From: Aeromonas sp. RU39B
GTDB lineage: Bacteria; Pseudomonadota; Gammaproteobacteria; Enterobacterales; Aeromonadaceae
Reading direction: 5' to 3'
Assembly (NCBI RefSeq): GCF_900156095.1
Contig: NZ_FTMJ01000007.1
Span: 124,001-188,000, forward strand
DNA length: 64,000 nucleotides
The first letter of the stretch is position 1. Every line of letters starts with the position of its first letter. The position numbers were made by a program, and so were the translations under genes. The notes beneath the pieces were generated by a model. The model saw nothing but the letters and a program-made list of their open reading frames with translations, did not search any database and had not been told where the DNA came from. Below, piece after piece: positions 42,321 through 50,284 of the stretch.

Positions 42321-42351
42321 TTGGCATTCTAGATGTCTGGAAATCCATAAT
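42321..42351 (+). promoter_or_regulatory. Candidate promoter of the SAM hydrolase gene
   Basis: -35 ttggca (42321-42326) and -10 cataat (42346-42351) with a 19-bp spacer. The MetJ-like element lies inside the spacer. Confidence 0.45.
42331..42346. promoter_or_regulatory. Candidate MetJ operator upstream of SAM hydrolase
   Basis: agatgtct matches the met box AGACGTCT at 7 of 8 positions, followed by a weaker ggaaatcc. The 15-mer atgtctggaaatcca differs by one base from the element before metA. It lies between the -35 and -10 candidates, where binding would block transcription. Confidence 0.5.
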
Positions 42352-42380
42352 GAAAAACGAGTCAATAACAAGGAGCTGAC

Positions 42381-43289
42381 ATGACCCCACGTATTTTGGC
42401 GCGCACCGTGGCGCTGACCCTGCTGCTGGGCAGCACGCTCGCCTCGGCCAACGAAGCCCTGGTGCTGCAAACCGACTTTGGTCTCAAGGATGGCGCCGTC
42501 TCGGCCATGAAGGGGGTTGCGTTCGGTGTAGACCGTACCCTGCCGCTGTATGACTTGACCCATGAAATTCCGGCTTACAACATCTGGGAAGCCTCCTATC
42601 GTCTCTATCAGACCCTGCAATACTGGCCGAAGGGCACGGTGTTCGTCAGCGTGGTTGATCCGGGCGTCGGTACTGACCGCAAGTCGGTAGTGCTCAAGAC
42701 CAAGAGCGGCCACTATGTGGTGTCGCCGGATAACGGCACCCTGACGCTGGTGGCCGAGCACTTCGGTATCGAAGCCGTGCGCCAGATTGACGAGAAGGTG
42801 AACCGTCTCAAGGGTTCCGAGAAGTCTTATACCTTCCACGGTCGTGATGTCTACGCCTACACCGGCGCCCGTCTGGCCTCCGGTGCTATCAGCTTCGAGC
42901 AGGTGGGTCCGCTGCTACCAAACAAGGTCGTCGAGATTCCCTATCAGAAGGCCAGCCTCGACAAAGACGGCACCCTCAAGGGCACCATCCCGATCCTGGA
43001 TATCCAGTACGGTAACGTCTGGACCAACATCGGGGACGATCTGCTGGCCAAGTCCGGTGTGAAGAAGGGCGATACCCTCTGCATCCGCGTGACGCATCAG
43101 GACAAGCTGGCCTGGCAAGGCAAGGCCCCTTATGTCAGCAGTTTTGGTGATGTGCCGGACGGTCAGCCGCTGGTTTATCTCAATAGCCTGCTGCAGGTGT
43201 CGGTTGCGCTGAATATGGACAGCTTCTCCGAGAAGAAGCAGGTGTTCTCCGGCTCCGAATGGCACATAAATCTCAAGAAGTGTGATTGA
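42381..43289 (+). CDS. Exported S-adenosylmethionine hydrolase (SAM hydroxide adenosyltransferase family, DUF62)
   Basis: 302-residue protein related to fluorinase and chlorinase, most of which cleave SAM to adenosine and methionine using water. Conserved elements are TDFGLKDGAV near residue 31, the VVDPGVGT motif near residue 93 and SPDNGTL near 117. Unusually it begins with a signal peptide (RILARTVALTLLLGSTLASA, split near residue 23), so it is predicted to be periplasmic. aaggag lies 5 bases before the ATG. A MetJ-like site precedes it. The substrate in the periplasm is unclear; SAM is normally cytosolic. Confidence 0.85.
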   Translation: MTPRILARTVALTLLLGSTLASANEALVLQTDFGLKDGAVSAMKGVAFGVDRTLPLYDLTHEIPAYNIWEASYRLYQTLQYWPKGTVFVSVVDPGVGTDRKSVVLKTKSGHYVVSPDNGTLTLVAEHFGIEAVRQIDEKVNRLKGSEKSYTFHGRDVYAYTGARLASGAISFEQVGPLLPNKVVEIPYQKASLDKDGTLKGTIPILDIQYGNVWTNIGDDLLAKSGVKKGDTLCIRVTHQDKLAWQGKAPYVSSFGDVPDGQPLVYLNSLLQVSVALNMDSFSEKKQVFSGSEWHINLKKCD

Positions 43290-43367
43290 CCGCTAAGGGG
43301 AGAGGTTCATCTGCGGCCCGTGAGCGCTTATGATGCACGCATCAAGGCGCTCGAACCGTGAGGTAGC

Positions 43368-44024
43368 ATGCATCTTCCCCCATTTCTGGCCCGCCTGCTG
43401 GCGGGCCTGCTCATCACCCTGCCGTTGGCGGCGCCGTTGCAGGCCAAGGATCAACAGGGCAATTTCGATTTTTACGTCCTCTCCCTCTCCTGGTCACCGG
43501 ATCACTGTGCCAGCAAAGCCGATGCCGAGCAGTGCGGTCGTGGCTACGGGTTCGTGCTGCATGGCCTGTGGCCGCAATATCAGCGCGGTTTCCCGACCGA
43601 TTGCAGCAATGAGAGTTGGGACGAGCGGACACTCAAACGTTACGCCGGGCTCTATCCCAGCAGCTTTCTTGCCCGCCACGAATGGAAAAAACACGGCACC
43701 TGCTCAGGACTGAGTCAGCCGGCGTACCACGAGTTGGCGCAAACCCTGAAAAACCGGCTGGTGATTCCAGAGAGCTATCGGGCGCCGGACCAACCGCTGC
43801 GCCGTAGCAGTGATGCCCTGCGCCGCGAGTTTGTGGCTGCCAACCCCGACCTGCCGGCCGAGAGCATTACCCTGTCGTGCAGTGTTGGCGGACGCTTTCT
43901 CAAGGAGATGTATGTCTGCTTTGACCGCTTGGGCACGCAACCACAAGCCTGCTCCATCGAGATGCGCCAGCGCGAAGATCGCCTCTGCGGCCAGCTCGAT
44001 TTTGTGGTGCGCAGCGTGCGTTAA
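43368..44024 (+). CDS. rna: Ribonuclease I, T2 family
   Basis: Periplasmic, base-nonspecific endoribonuclease. The 218-residue precursor has a signal peptide (ending LQA, residue 26), conserved active sites FVLHGLWPQ (His65) and HEWKKHGTC (His104, Glu105, Lys108, His109), and multiple cysteines for disulfides. It is somewhat shorter than E. coli RNase I (268). gagg lies 4 bases before the ATG. Its stop overlaps that of the converging Nudix gene by 4 bp. Confidence 0.92.
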   Translation: MHLPPFLARLLAGLLITLPLAAPLQAKDQQGNFDFYVLSLSWSPDHCASKADAEQCGRGYGFVLHGLWPQYQRGFPTDCSNESWDERTLKRYAGLYPSSFLARHEWKKHGTCSGLSQPAYHELAQTLKNRLVIPESYRAPDQPLRRSSDALRREFVAANPDLPAESITLSCSVGGRFLKEMYVCFDRLGTQPQACSIEMRQREDRLCGQLDFVVRSVR

Positions 44025-44515
44025 CGGGTCAGCAGCATGATGGCGTTGCGGGTCGAGGGGAAGGCAAAGCGCTCAAGCTCCAGCTCGCTGCGCTTGACCC
44101 AATAGAGAGCGGCCACGTCATCGGCGGCTTGCAGCGCCGGCTTGTCGCTGAGCGTTACGACAAAGACCGTGTCGCAGGTTTTGTAGGTGATGTTGTCGTA
44201 GCGATAGGTATTGGGAAACGAGCCAAGATAACGCACTGACTCGGGGGGCGGCTGCCAGCCGAGCTCCTCGTGCAGTTCACGTTGCACCGCCTGCTCCAGC
44301 GACTCGTCGGGATCGACAAAACCGCCCGGCAGATCCCACATCCCCTGGCCCGGCTCACGGGCGCGAACGGCGACCAGCACCTCATCTTGCCAGCACAGCG
44401 CCACCATCACGGCCGCCGCCACATTGTGGAAATAGTGAAAGCCACACGGGCAGCGCAGCTCGTGCGTACCGATCAGGGCAAGGGTGGGTTGGGCGCAGGA
44501 TGGGCAGTGCAGCAT
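44021..44515 (-). CDS. Nudix hydrolase with N-terminal zinc ribbon
   Basis: Hydrolyses a nucleoside diphosphate derivative. The 164-residue protein has a zinc-ribbon-like start (CPSC at 4-7, CPCG at 22-25) and a perfect Nudix box from Gly65 to Trp87 (GFVDPDE...RELHEELGW). The zinc ribbon recalls NADH pyrophosphatase NudC, but the protein is much shorter (NudC 257), so the substrate is unknown. ATG 44515 has gggag upstream, part of a 9-bp hairpin stem; the frame extends 13 codons further without support. Confidence 0.88.
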   Translation of the reverse strand: MLHCPSCAQPTLALIGTHELRCPCGFHYFHNVAAAVMVALCWQDEVLVAVRAREPGQGMWDLPGGFVDPDESLEQAVQRELHEELGWQPPPESVRYLGSFPNTYRYDNITYKTCDTVFVVTLSDKPALQAADDVAALYWVKRSELELERFAFPSTRNAIMLLTR

Positions 44516-44517
44516 GT

Positions 44518-44545
44518 TGGGCTCCCGAAAGCAGTAGGGAGCCCA
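44518..44545 (-). other. Hairpin covering the Nudix gene ribosome-binding site
   Basis: Perfect 9-bp stem tgggctccc/gggagccca with 10-base loop, 24 bp after the cytochrome b561 stop. The gggag Shine-Dalgarno of the Nudix gene is within the downstream arm. It may act as a terminator remnant or block translation initiation. Confidence 0.6.
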
Positions 44546-44569
44546 GTGTGCCATAAGGTGGGGGACGGA

Positions 44570-45094
44570 TCAGCGGGAGAGGTGTCCCGGCAGCATCCGT
44601 TTGACCAGATTACTGCGCTGGCGCCAGGAGGTGTAAACCACCGCCGACAGGTGCAGGGCGATCAATCCCTGCAGTGCCCAGGTACACCATTCGTGCCAGT
44701 CGTCAGCACTCCAGTCGATGCCCTGCTCGGTGGTTTGCAGCCAGCCGGTGCCAGCTGTCGCCAGTATGGTGAGCCACAAGGCCCACACCGCCAGCTTGCC
44801 GGTGCCGTGATGGCCAGGCGCCGGTGGCAGCCGTTCGCTCATCTCCTTGCGTTGCTGCACCAGCTCTGCCCGTGTCGGCCAGAGGCTGGCCAGACGGGCA
44901 TACTTGTCAGCAAAACTCAGACCCCACAACCAGCGCACCGCGATCAGTGCGATCACCAGGTAGCCGAGCTGTTCGTGCAGATCCTCACCGGCCTCGTCAA
45001 ACCAGAGGTTGGCGGCGCAGCAAAACACTACGCCCCAGTGCGTAATCCGTACCAGCGGGTCCCAGCGAAAGGTATCAGCCTTTCTGCTTGGCAT
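44570..45094 (-). CDS. Cytochrome b561-family membrane protein
   Basis: 174-residue inner-membrane diheme cytochrome of the prokaryotic b561 type (DUF4405/Ni-Fe hydrogenase b-subunit-like fold). About four hydrophobic helices, with histidines placed for heme binding: RITHWGVVF near residue 17, LHEQLGYLV near 40, and LIALHLSAVVY near 150. It would move electrons between quinol and a periplasmic carrier. The start overlaps the cytochrome b562 gene end by 20 bp, strongly suggesting paired expression and electron transfer between them. Confidence 0.85.
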   Translation of the reverse strand: MPSRKADTFRWDPLVRITHWGVVFCCAANLWFDEAGEDLHEQLGYLVIALIAVRWLWGLSFADKYARLASLWPTRAELVQQRKEMSERLPPAPGHHGTGKLAVWALWLTILATAGTGWLQTTEQGIDWSADDWHEWCTWALQGLIALHLSAVVYTSWRQRSNLVKRMLPGHLSR

Positions 45095-45449
45095 ATTTGT
45101 GGTACTCCTTCTTCAGGTCATTGACCTTGTCGAGGTGAGCACGGGCGGTCGCCTCATCACCGGCCTTAAGGGCCGTCAGGCTGGCATCCAGTTCGGTTTC
45201 CACTTCGCCCAGCCCTTCGAGGAACTTCTCTTTCTTGGCGGCAGGCATATCACTTTTCTTGGCTTTCTCCACTTCGGCTTTCATCTGCTCGATGTATTTG
45301 GTCATGCTGGCAGCATCATCTGCCTTGGTGGCCTGCTTGTAGTTAAAGCCCATCTTCTTCATCGGCTGTTCCAGATCGGCGGCAACGGCAGGCAGTGCCA
45401 GTGCACCCAGCATCAGGGAGAGGAGAACGGGACGAAATGATTTCACCAT
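45075..45449 (-). CDS. cybC: Soluble cytochrome b562
   Basis: Periplasmic four-helix-bundle heme protein of unknown physiological partner. The 124-residue precursor has a signal peptide (ending AVA, residue 23). In the mature part the heme ligands are Met7 (ADLEQPM, precursor residue 30) and a C-terminal His (EYHKY, precursor residue 117), matching the E. coli pattern. aagga lies before ATG 45449. It is followed by an overlapping cytochrome b561 gene, which suggests an electron transfer pair. Confidence 0.88.
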   Translation of the reverse strand: MVKSFRPVLLSLMLGALALPAVAADLEQPMKKMGFNYKQATKADDAASMTKYIEQMKAEVEKAKKSDMPAAKKEKFLEGLGEVETELDASLTALKAGDEATARAHLDKVNDLKKEYHKYAKQKG

Positions 45450-45619
45450 GGGGTTTTTCCTTATGATTTTGACGACATGCCCAAGAATCCTTCATGGACC
45501 CGTGCCGCGTTATCATGCCATGACAAAAGGTGAACCGGTTGTGAAGAGAGACAACTTTTTTGTGACACAGTGTGTCAGCGATGGAAGGGGTCGCCGTGAG
45601 TTGCGACCCAAGCCAGGGA

Positions 45620-45793
45620 TCAGAGATCGATGATGGCGAATTCGCCCTGCCAGCCCTGATTGTTGATGGCGTAGCCGCCATACAGGCCGGTGCTGAACTG
45701 AATCAGGTAATCCTGTTCGGGAAGGGTTTCCAGCATGGGCAGATCGAGCGGTTTGCAGCGACGTAATGGCTTGTGTAGACGAGACTTTTTCAT
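45620..45793 (-). CDS. Small protein of unknown function (57 residues)
   Basis: 57-codon gene, ATG 45793 to stop at 45620. gagg sits 5 bases before the ATG, which is a strong reason to call it. The product is basic at the N-terminus (MKKSRLHKPLRRCKPLD), then LETLPEQDYLIQFSTGLYGGYAINN and an acidic end EFAIIDL. No signal peptide or membrane helix; one cysteine. It lies alone between cytochrome b562 and the OFA transporter on the same strand. No homologue comes to mind. Confidence 0.6.
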   Translation of the reverse strand: MKKSRLHKPLRRCKPLDLPMLETLPEQDYLIQFSTGLYGGYAINNQGWQGEFAIIDL

Positions 45794-46004
45794 AATAACC
45801 TCAATAATTTTCCAGTTCGTAGTTAACTCCTTAGCAAGGCGGATGTGGCCGGGTGGCGGTTCGGCATGGCATCAGCAGTGACACGGGATTGATGGGACTT
45901 TCCACCTCGGTGCGAGCTGGTTGCGGTGGGCACCAGTCTCGAGACCGGCGCGCATTCTGACGGCTCGCTGCACAAAAAGCAACCACGCTGACCTCTTTTT
46001 GTTC

Positions 46005-46035
46005 GTGCGGCGCTCAAGCTGGCAGAGCGCCGCAC
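46005..46035 (-). terminator. Hairpin after OFA transporter gene
   Basis: 11-bp perfect stem gtgcggcgctc/gagcgccgcac with a 9-base loop, starting 7 bp after the minus-strand stop. No T-run follows on the minus strand, so it may be an mRNA 3' end or a Rho-assisted terminator. Confidence 0.6.
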
Positions 46036-46042
46036 GGCGTTA

Positions 46043-47290
46043 TCAGGCGTTGTCGGCGACCAGTTCGCCTTCTTGCTCATCCGCGTCTTTTGGGGCGCGG
46101 GTCATCAGACCGAGCACGATAGCCACCGCCAGCAGGACGGCCGAAATGGTGTAGGCCAGCGAGTAAGTGCCGGTGGTATCGACCGCCCAACCGGCCAGCA
46201 GCGGACCTACAAAACCGGAGACGCCCCAGGCGGTGTAGAGCACGCCGTAGTTGGCCCCGTAGTTCTTCAGACCATAGAAATCGGCGGTGGTGGAGGGGAA
46301 TACCGACATCAGGGCGCCATAGGCGATTCCGGCGACCACGGTCCCGACGATGATCATCGCTTCCGTTTGGTAAGAGGCAAACAGCACCATGTTCACGGCT
46401 TGCAGGGCAAAGGCCAGCAGCATGGTGTTGGTCCGGCCGATCTTGTCCGACAGCATGCCGCCGCCGACCCGGCCGCTGGCGTTGCAGATGGCGAGCAGTG
46501 AGACCAGGAAGGCGGGGTTAGCGATCGCGGCCTGATCGCTGGCGATAGACGCCAGATTGCCGATGATCATCACGCCAGCTGAGGAGGAGAACACGAACAT
46601 CAGCCACAGGAAATAGAACTGACGGGTACGCACCATCTGGCGCCAGGAAAACTCGCGCTGGGATTGCGGTTTGGCGGCAGCAGCCGGCAAGTTGGCCGGC
46701 GCGGCGGGTACATAACCGGCGGGCGGATTGCTGATGATGCGGGTGAGTGGCAGGCCAATCAGCAGCACGGCACTACCGAGGATCAGTAGCGCCTGGGAGA
46801 TGCCAAAGTGGCTGATAAGCGTGCTGCACAGCGGCGCCAGATAGACGGCAGCCAGACCAAATCCCCCGACTGTGATACCGGAGATCATCCCCTTCTTGCT
46901 GGCATGGAACCACTTCATGGCGGCTGGCGTCACGCAGGCATACGCAAAGCCGATACCAGTGCCGACGATGCCACCAAAGGTGATGGTCAGTCCCAATACG
47001 CTGTCTTGCGGCATCTGGCTCGAGAGCAGCATGCCGCTACCGACCAGAAACACCCCCAGGGTGATCACCTTCTTCGGACCGATGCGGTCTTGCATGATGC
47101 CGGCGGCGAGCAGCGCCACCGCCCATACCACGATGGCCACGTTGTAGGGCATGGAGGCGTCGGTGTGGGTCCAGCCCCAGTCGCTGACCAGCGCCTTCTT
47201 GATAACACTCCAGGCGTAGAGCACGCCAATGGTGAGGTTGATACAGGTGCCGGCCACCAGAACGGCCACACTCTTGTTGATGATACTCAT
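46043..47290 (-). CDS. OFA-family MFS transporter (oxalate/formate-type antiporter)
   Basis: Inner-membrane major facilitator of 415 residues with 12 hydrophobic helices. GTCINLTIGVLYAWSVIKKAL at the first helix, WFHASKKGMISGITVGGFGLA and NYGANYGVLYTAWGVSGFVGP are typical of the oxalate:formate antiporter family, whose members move small carboxylates. Substrate is unknown; related E. coli proteins (YhjX) respond to pyruvate. ATG 47290 has an excellent aggagg 5 bases before it; the upstream frame is not supported. It is a single gene. Confidence 0.88.
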   Translation of the reverse strand: MSIINKSVAVLVAGTCINLTIGVLYAWSVIKKALVSDWGWTHTDASMPYNVAIVVWAVALLAAGIMQDRIGPKKVITLGVFLVGSGMLLSSQMPQDSVLGLTITFGGIVGTGIGFAYACVTPAAMKWFHASKKGMISGITVGGFGLAAVYLAPLCSTLISHFGISQALLILGSAVLLIGLPLTRIISNPPAGYVPAAPANLPAAAAKPQSQREFSWRQMVRTRQFYFLWLMFVFSSSAGVMIIGNLASIASDQAAIANPAFLVSLLAICNASGRVGGGMLSDKIGRTNTMLLAFALQAVNMVLFASYQTEAMIIVGTVVAGIAYGALMSVFPSTTADFYGLKNYGANYGVLYTAWGVSGFVGPLLAGWAVDTTGTYSLAYTISAVLLAVAIVLGLMTRAPKDADEQEGELVADNA

Positions 47291-47875
47291 GAGGTCCTCC
47301 TGCGCGCGTAGCGGGCAGTGCTCGGGGTAGGGGTACAGAGGCGCGCCCCTCTTTATGGTGGCCCGCAGGCACTGAGGGGTCATGACGCCGGGTTAAGGGG
47401 TTCAGACGCGGCGATTCTAGGGAGTCACACGCAGGGCGACAAATCGGGATCGCGATTTCATGATATTCATCGATGATTGCAAAAAAGCCGTTTTTTCACT
47501 GTTATTCATGGGTTTATCCACGCCATTCAGCGCGATTGTTACGATCAGGCGCACCGCCGCCAGAGTGCACGCCGGACGATGCGCAAACATGCAGTTAAAA
47601 CGGCGGAACTATCACGGATTTTGCATAATTCAGGCATTGAGTGATTAGACATGCAAAATCCGGCAAATAGAGGGGATTGGCGCCGGAATAAGAGTGTGCT
47701 AGCACCGGTTTGGCGCAGCCAAGTCGCCCGTGAGTAAAGCGATACCGGGGGCGGCTCACCGGACAGGAGATGACGCGCGAGGCGCCCATTAGCAGCATTG
47801 GCGTGGTTAAAAGGTAGTCGGCAGAGTCGCTCGCGCCTATCCTTGCCCGCCAGTAATGAGTGAGAGGGCAAGACG
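47291..47875. other. Divergent intergenic region between OFA transporter and YpfJ
   Basis: 585 bp with no credible gene. It contains the interrupted palindrome aaatcg-N6-cgattt at 47441-47458 near the transporter and the longer inverted repeat at 47615-47662. Promoters for both genes should lie here. Confidence 0.55.
47615..47662. repeat. 12-bp inverted repeat with 24-bp spacer
   Basis: cggattttgcat (47615-47626) is matched exactly by atgcaaaatccg (47651-47662). It could be a hairpin in an RNA or a paired binding site for a DNA regulator. Confidence 0.7.
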
Positions 47876-48754
47876 ATGCGGATGGATGATCGGCGCGAGA
47901 GCGACAATGTAGAGGATCGCCGGGGTGAGGATGGCGGTAATGGTGCTGGCCGAATCGGTCTGCCCCTGCGCGGTAAAGGGGGGTTGGGCGTACTGATTTT
48001 GGTGCTGGTGGCCGGCTATTACGGCATTGATCTCACCCCGCTACTCGGTGGTGAGGGTGCACTGCCAACTCAAAGCCACAGCCAGAGCCACCAAAGTCGG
48101 GCGGCGTCGCCAGAGGAAGAGTCACTGGCACACTTTAGCTCCAAGGTGCTCGCCTCGACCGAAGATAGCTGGTCTGCGATTTTCGCCAAGGCTGGCAAGC
48201 AATATCAGCCGCCCAAACTGGTGCTCTACCGGGGTGCTACCCGCACCGGTTGCGGTCAGGGCCAGTCGGTGATGGGGCCGTTTTACTGCCCGGTTGATCG
48301 CAGTGTCTATATCGATCTCTCGTTTTATCAGCAGTTGCGTGATCAGCTGGGCGCAGCCGGTGATTTTGCCCAAGGCTATGTGGTCGCGCACGAAGTGGGT
48401 CACCATGTGCAGAACCTGCTGGGCATCGAGCGTCAGGTGCGCGAGCAGCAGCGCGGTCTGGATCAGGCGGCGCAGAATCGCCTGTCGGTGAAGCTGGAGT
48501 TGCAGGCCGATTGTTTTGCCGGGGTTTGGGGGCACTACATGCAGGGTGAGCAGGCGCTCGACCCGGATGATCTGCAGGAGGCGCTCAACGCCGCCGAAGC
48601 GATCGGTGATGACAAGTTGCAGCAGCAATCCAGTGGTCGCGTTGTGCCCGACAGCTTTACCCACGGTACCTCGGCCCAGCGCTATAGCTGGTTTAAGCGC
48701 GGTTTCGATCAGGGCGATCCGGCCGCCTGCAACACCTTTGCCGCAGCGCGTTAA
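47876..48754 (+). CDS. ypfJ: YpfJ-family putative neutral zinc metallopeptidase
   Basis: 292-residue protein with an N-terminal cytosolic tail rich in Arg/Asp/Gly, one membrane helix (about 36-50) and a periplasmic metallopeptidase domain. The zinc-binding HEVGHH motif lies near residue 173, followed by [11 protein letters not shown], whose Glu/Asp may complete the site. Family activity has not been well established. Length is close to E. coli YpfJ (287). ATG 47876 and 47882 are both possible starts, with gaggg upstream. It is a single gene with a bidirectional terminator. Confidence 0.9.
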   Translation: MRMDDRRESDNVEDRRGEDGGNGAGRIGLPLRGKGGLGVLILVLVAGYYGIDLTPLLGGEGALPTQSHSQSHQSRAASPEEESLAHFSSKVLASTEDSWSAIFAKAGKQYQPPKLVLYRGATRTGCGQGQSVMGPFYCPVDRSVYIDLSFYQQLRDQLGAAGDFAQGYVVAHEVGHHVQNLLGIERQVREQQRGLDQAAQNRLSVKLELQADCFAGVWGHYMQGEQALDPDDLQEALNAAEAIGDDKLQQQSSGRVVPDSFTHGTSAQRYSWFKRGFDQGDPAACNTFAAAR

Positions 48755-48757
48755 AAC

Positions 48758-48786
48758 CAGAAGGGAGGCCAGTGGCCTCCCTTCTG
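48758..48786. terminator. Bidirectional terminator between ypfJ and xanP
   Basis: 13-bp perfect stem cagaagggaggcc/ggcctcccttctg with loop agt, 3 bp after the ypfJ stop and serving both convergent genes. Confidence 0.75.
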
Positions 48787-48802
48787 CATAGTGCGGGGTC
48801 GA

Positions 48803-50167
48803 TCAGGCGTGCACCGGATTGCGGCGCGGCAGCAACAGGTTAAGCAGCATGGCGGTGATGCCACCGGTGGCCACACCGAAGGAGAGCACGCTCTTGAGCA
48901 GCTCCGGCAGGTGTTGCAGCACTTCCGGCACCTGGGCCACGCCAAGCCCCATGGCCAGCGACACGGCCAGAATCATCAGGGCGCGGCGATCCAGGGTCTC
49001 GCGGGAGATGATACGCACCCCGGCGGCGGCGATGGTGCCGAACATGACGATGGTGGCACCGCCGAGCACCGGCTCGGGGATCTGCTGGATCAGCGCCGCG
49101 ACGCCCGGCAGCAAGCCAAGCAGCACCAGCATGCCGGCGATAAAGAAGCCGACATAGCGGCTGGCGACGCCAGTTAGCTGGATCACGCCGTTATTCTGGG
49201 CAAATACCGACATCGGGAAGGTGCCGACCAGAGCGGCCAGAATGGAGTTGATGCCGTCTGACAGCACACCGCCTTTGATCCGCGCCATATAGACCGGCCC
49301 TTCAACCGGCTCGCCGGAGATATCGGAGGTGGCAGTCATGTCGCCGATCGCCTCCAGCGAGGTGACCACGAAAATCACGGTAAGCGGGATAAACAGATAC
49401 CAGTCAAAGCCGAGGCCGTTGTGCAGGATGCGCGGCAGGGTGATCCACTCGTTTGGCAGGGTCGGCACGGTGACACGACCGATCAGGAAGGCCACCAGAT
49501 AGCCGATGCCCATGGCGAGCACGATGGCTGACAGGCGCAGCCAAGGGTTTTGGCTGCGTTGCAGCACCACGATAATAAGCAGCACCAGCAGTGACAGGCC
49601 GAGGTTTTGCAGGCTGCCGAAGCTGCCATCCTGCATGGCGGCAAAACCGCCACCCATGCTCACCAGACCGACTTTGATCAGGGTCAGACCGATCAACAGC
49701 ACCACGATACCGGTCACCAGCGGGGTGATCACCTGACGAATCAGGTGCAGGCAGCGGCTGACAATCACCATGCTCAAGGCGGCAACCAGCGTGGTACCAA
49801 ACAGTGTGGCCAGCATCTGCGGCTCCGGATAGGCAGCCTGCTTGAGAGCCAGCCCCGAGGCGATGATCGGGCCAAGGAAGTTAAAGCTGGTACCTTGCAC
49901 CGACAGCAGTCCCGAGCCGACCGGGCCGAAGCGGCGGGTCTGGATAAAGGAGGCGATGCCGGACATCAGCAGTGACATGGAGACGATGTAGCGCCCCTCT
50001 TCGGCACTGAGGCCAAGGGAGGAGGAGATGATCAGCGGCGGCGTGATGATACCGACAAACATGGCCAGCATGTGTTGCAGGGCGGCAAACAGGGTTTGCG
50101 GCAGGGGCGGGCGACTCTCCAGTCCATAGATGAGATCGCCATGACGGTGTGTGGGGGTGGTGCTCAT
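48803..50167 (-). CDS. xanP: Xanthine permease, NCS2 family
   Basis: Inner-membrane purine:H+ symporter of 454 residues with about 13-14 helices. LIYGLESRPPLPQTLFAALQH, VQGTSFNFLGPI, the signature GPVYMARIKGGVLSDGINS and QNNGVIQLTGVASRYVG agree with E. coli XanP/XanQ. XanP is preferred because the N-terminal region resembles YicE more. ATG 50167 has only a weak ribosome-binding site. A PurR-like site lies 29-44 bp upstream. It sits downstream of purHD on the same strand, with a hairpin between. Confidence 0.9.
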   Translation of the reverse strand: MSTTPTHRHGDLIYGLESRPPLPQTLFAALQHMLAMFVGIITPPLIISSSLGLSAEEGRYIVSMSLLMSGIASFIQTRRFGPVGSGLLSVQGTSFNFLGPIIASGLALKQAAYPEPQMLATLFGTTLVAALSMVIVSRCLHLIRQVITPLVTGIVVLLIGLTLIKVGLVSMGGGFAAMQDGSFGSLQNLGLSLLVLLIIVVLQRSQNPWLRLSAIVLAMGIGYLVAFLIGRVTVPTLPNEWITLPRILHNGLGFDWYLFIPLTVIFVVTSLEAIGDMTATSDISGEPVEGPVYMARIKGGVLSDGINSILAALVGTFPMSVFAQNNGVIQLTGVASRYVGFFIAGMLVLLGLLPGVAALIQQIPEPVLGGATIVMFGTIAAAGVRIISRETLDRRALMILAVSLAMGLGVAQVPEVLQHLPELLKSVLSFGVATGGITAMLLNLLLPRRNPVHA

Positions 50168-50195
50168 GGTGTCGTTCTGTCCATACAAGTTGTGA

Positions 50196-50211
50196 ATAAA
50201 AACGTTTGCGG
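50196..50211. promoter_or_regulatory. Candidate PurR operator of xanP
   Basis: ataaaaacgtttgcgg matches ACGCAAACGTTTGCGT at about 12 of 16 positions, with a perfect right half aaacgtttgcg. It lies 29-44 bp before the xanP start. Confidence 0.6.
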
Positions 50212-50243
50212 CCCAATTGGCAACGTTGGCCAGGCCATAAGCA

Positions 50244-50271
50244 CAAGGGCCCGCATCGCTGCGGGCCCTTG
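50244..50271 (-). terminator. Hairpin after purD
   Basis: 12-bp stem caagggcccgca/tgcgggcccttg with loop tcgc, 13 bp after the purD stop. The T-run is missing; it separates purHD from xanP. Confidence 0.65.
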
Positions 50272-50284
50272 GCCGGGGTGGGCG

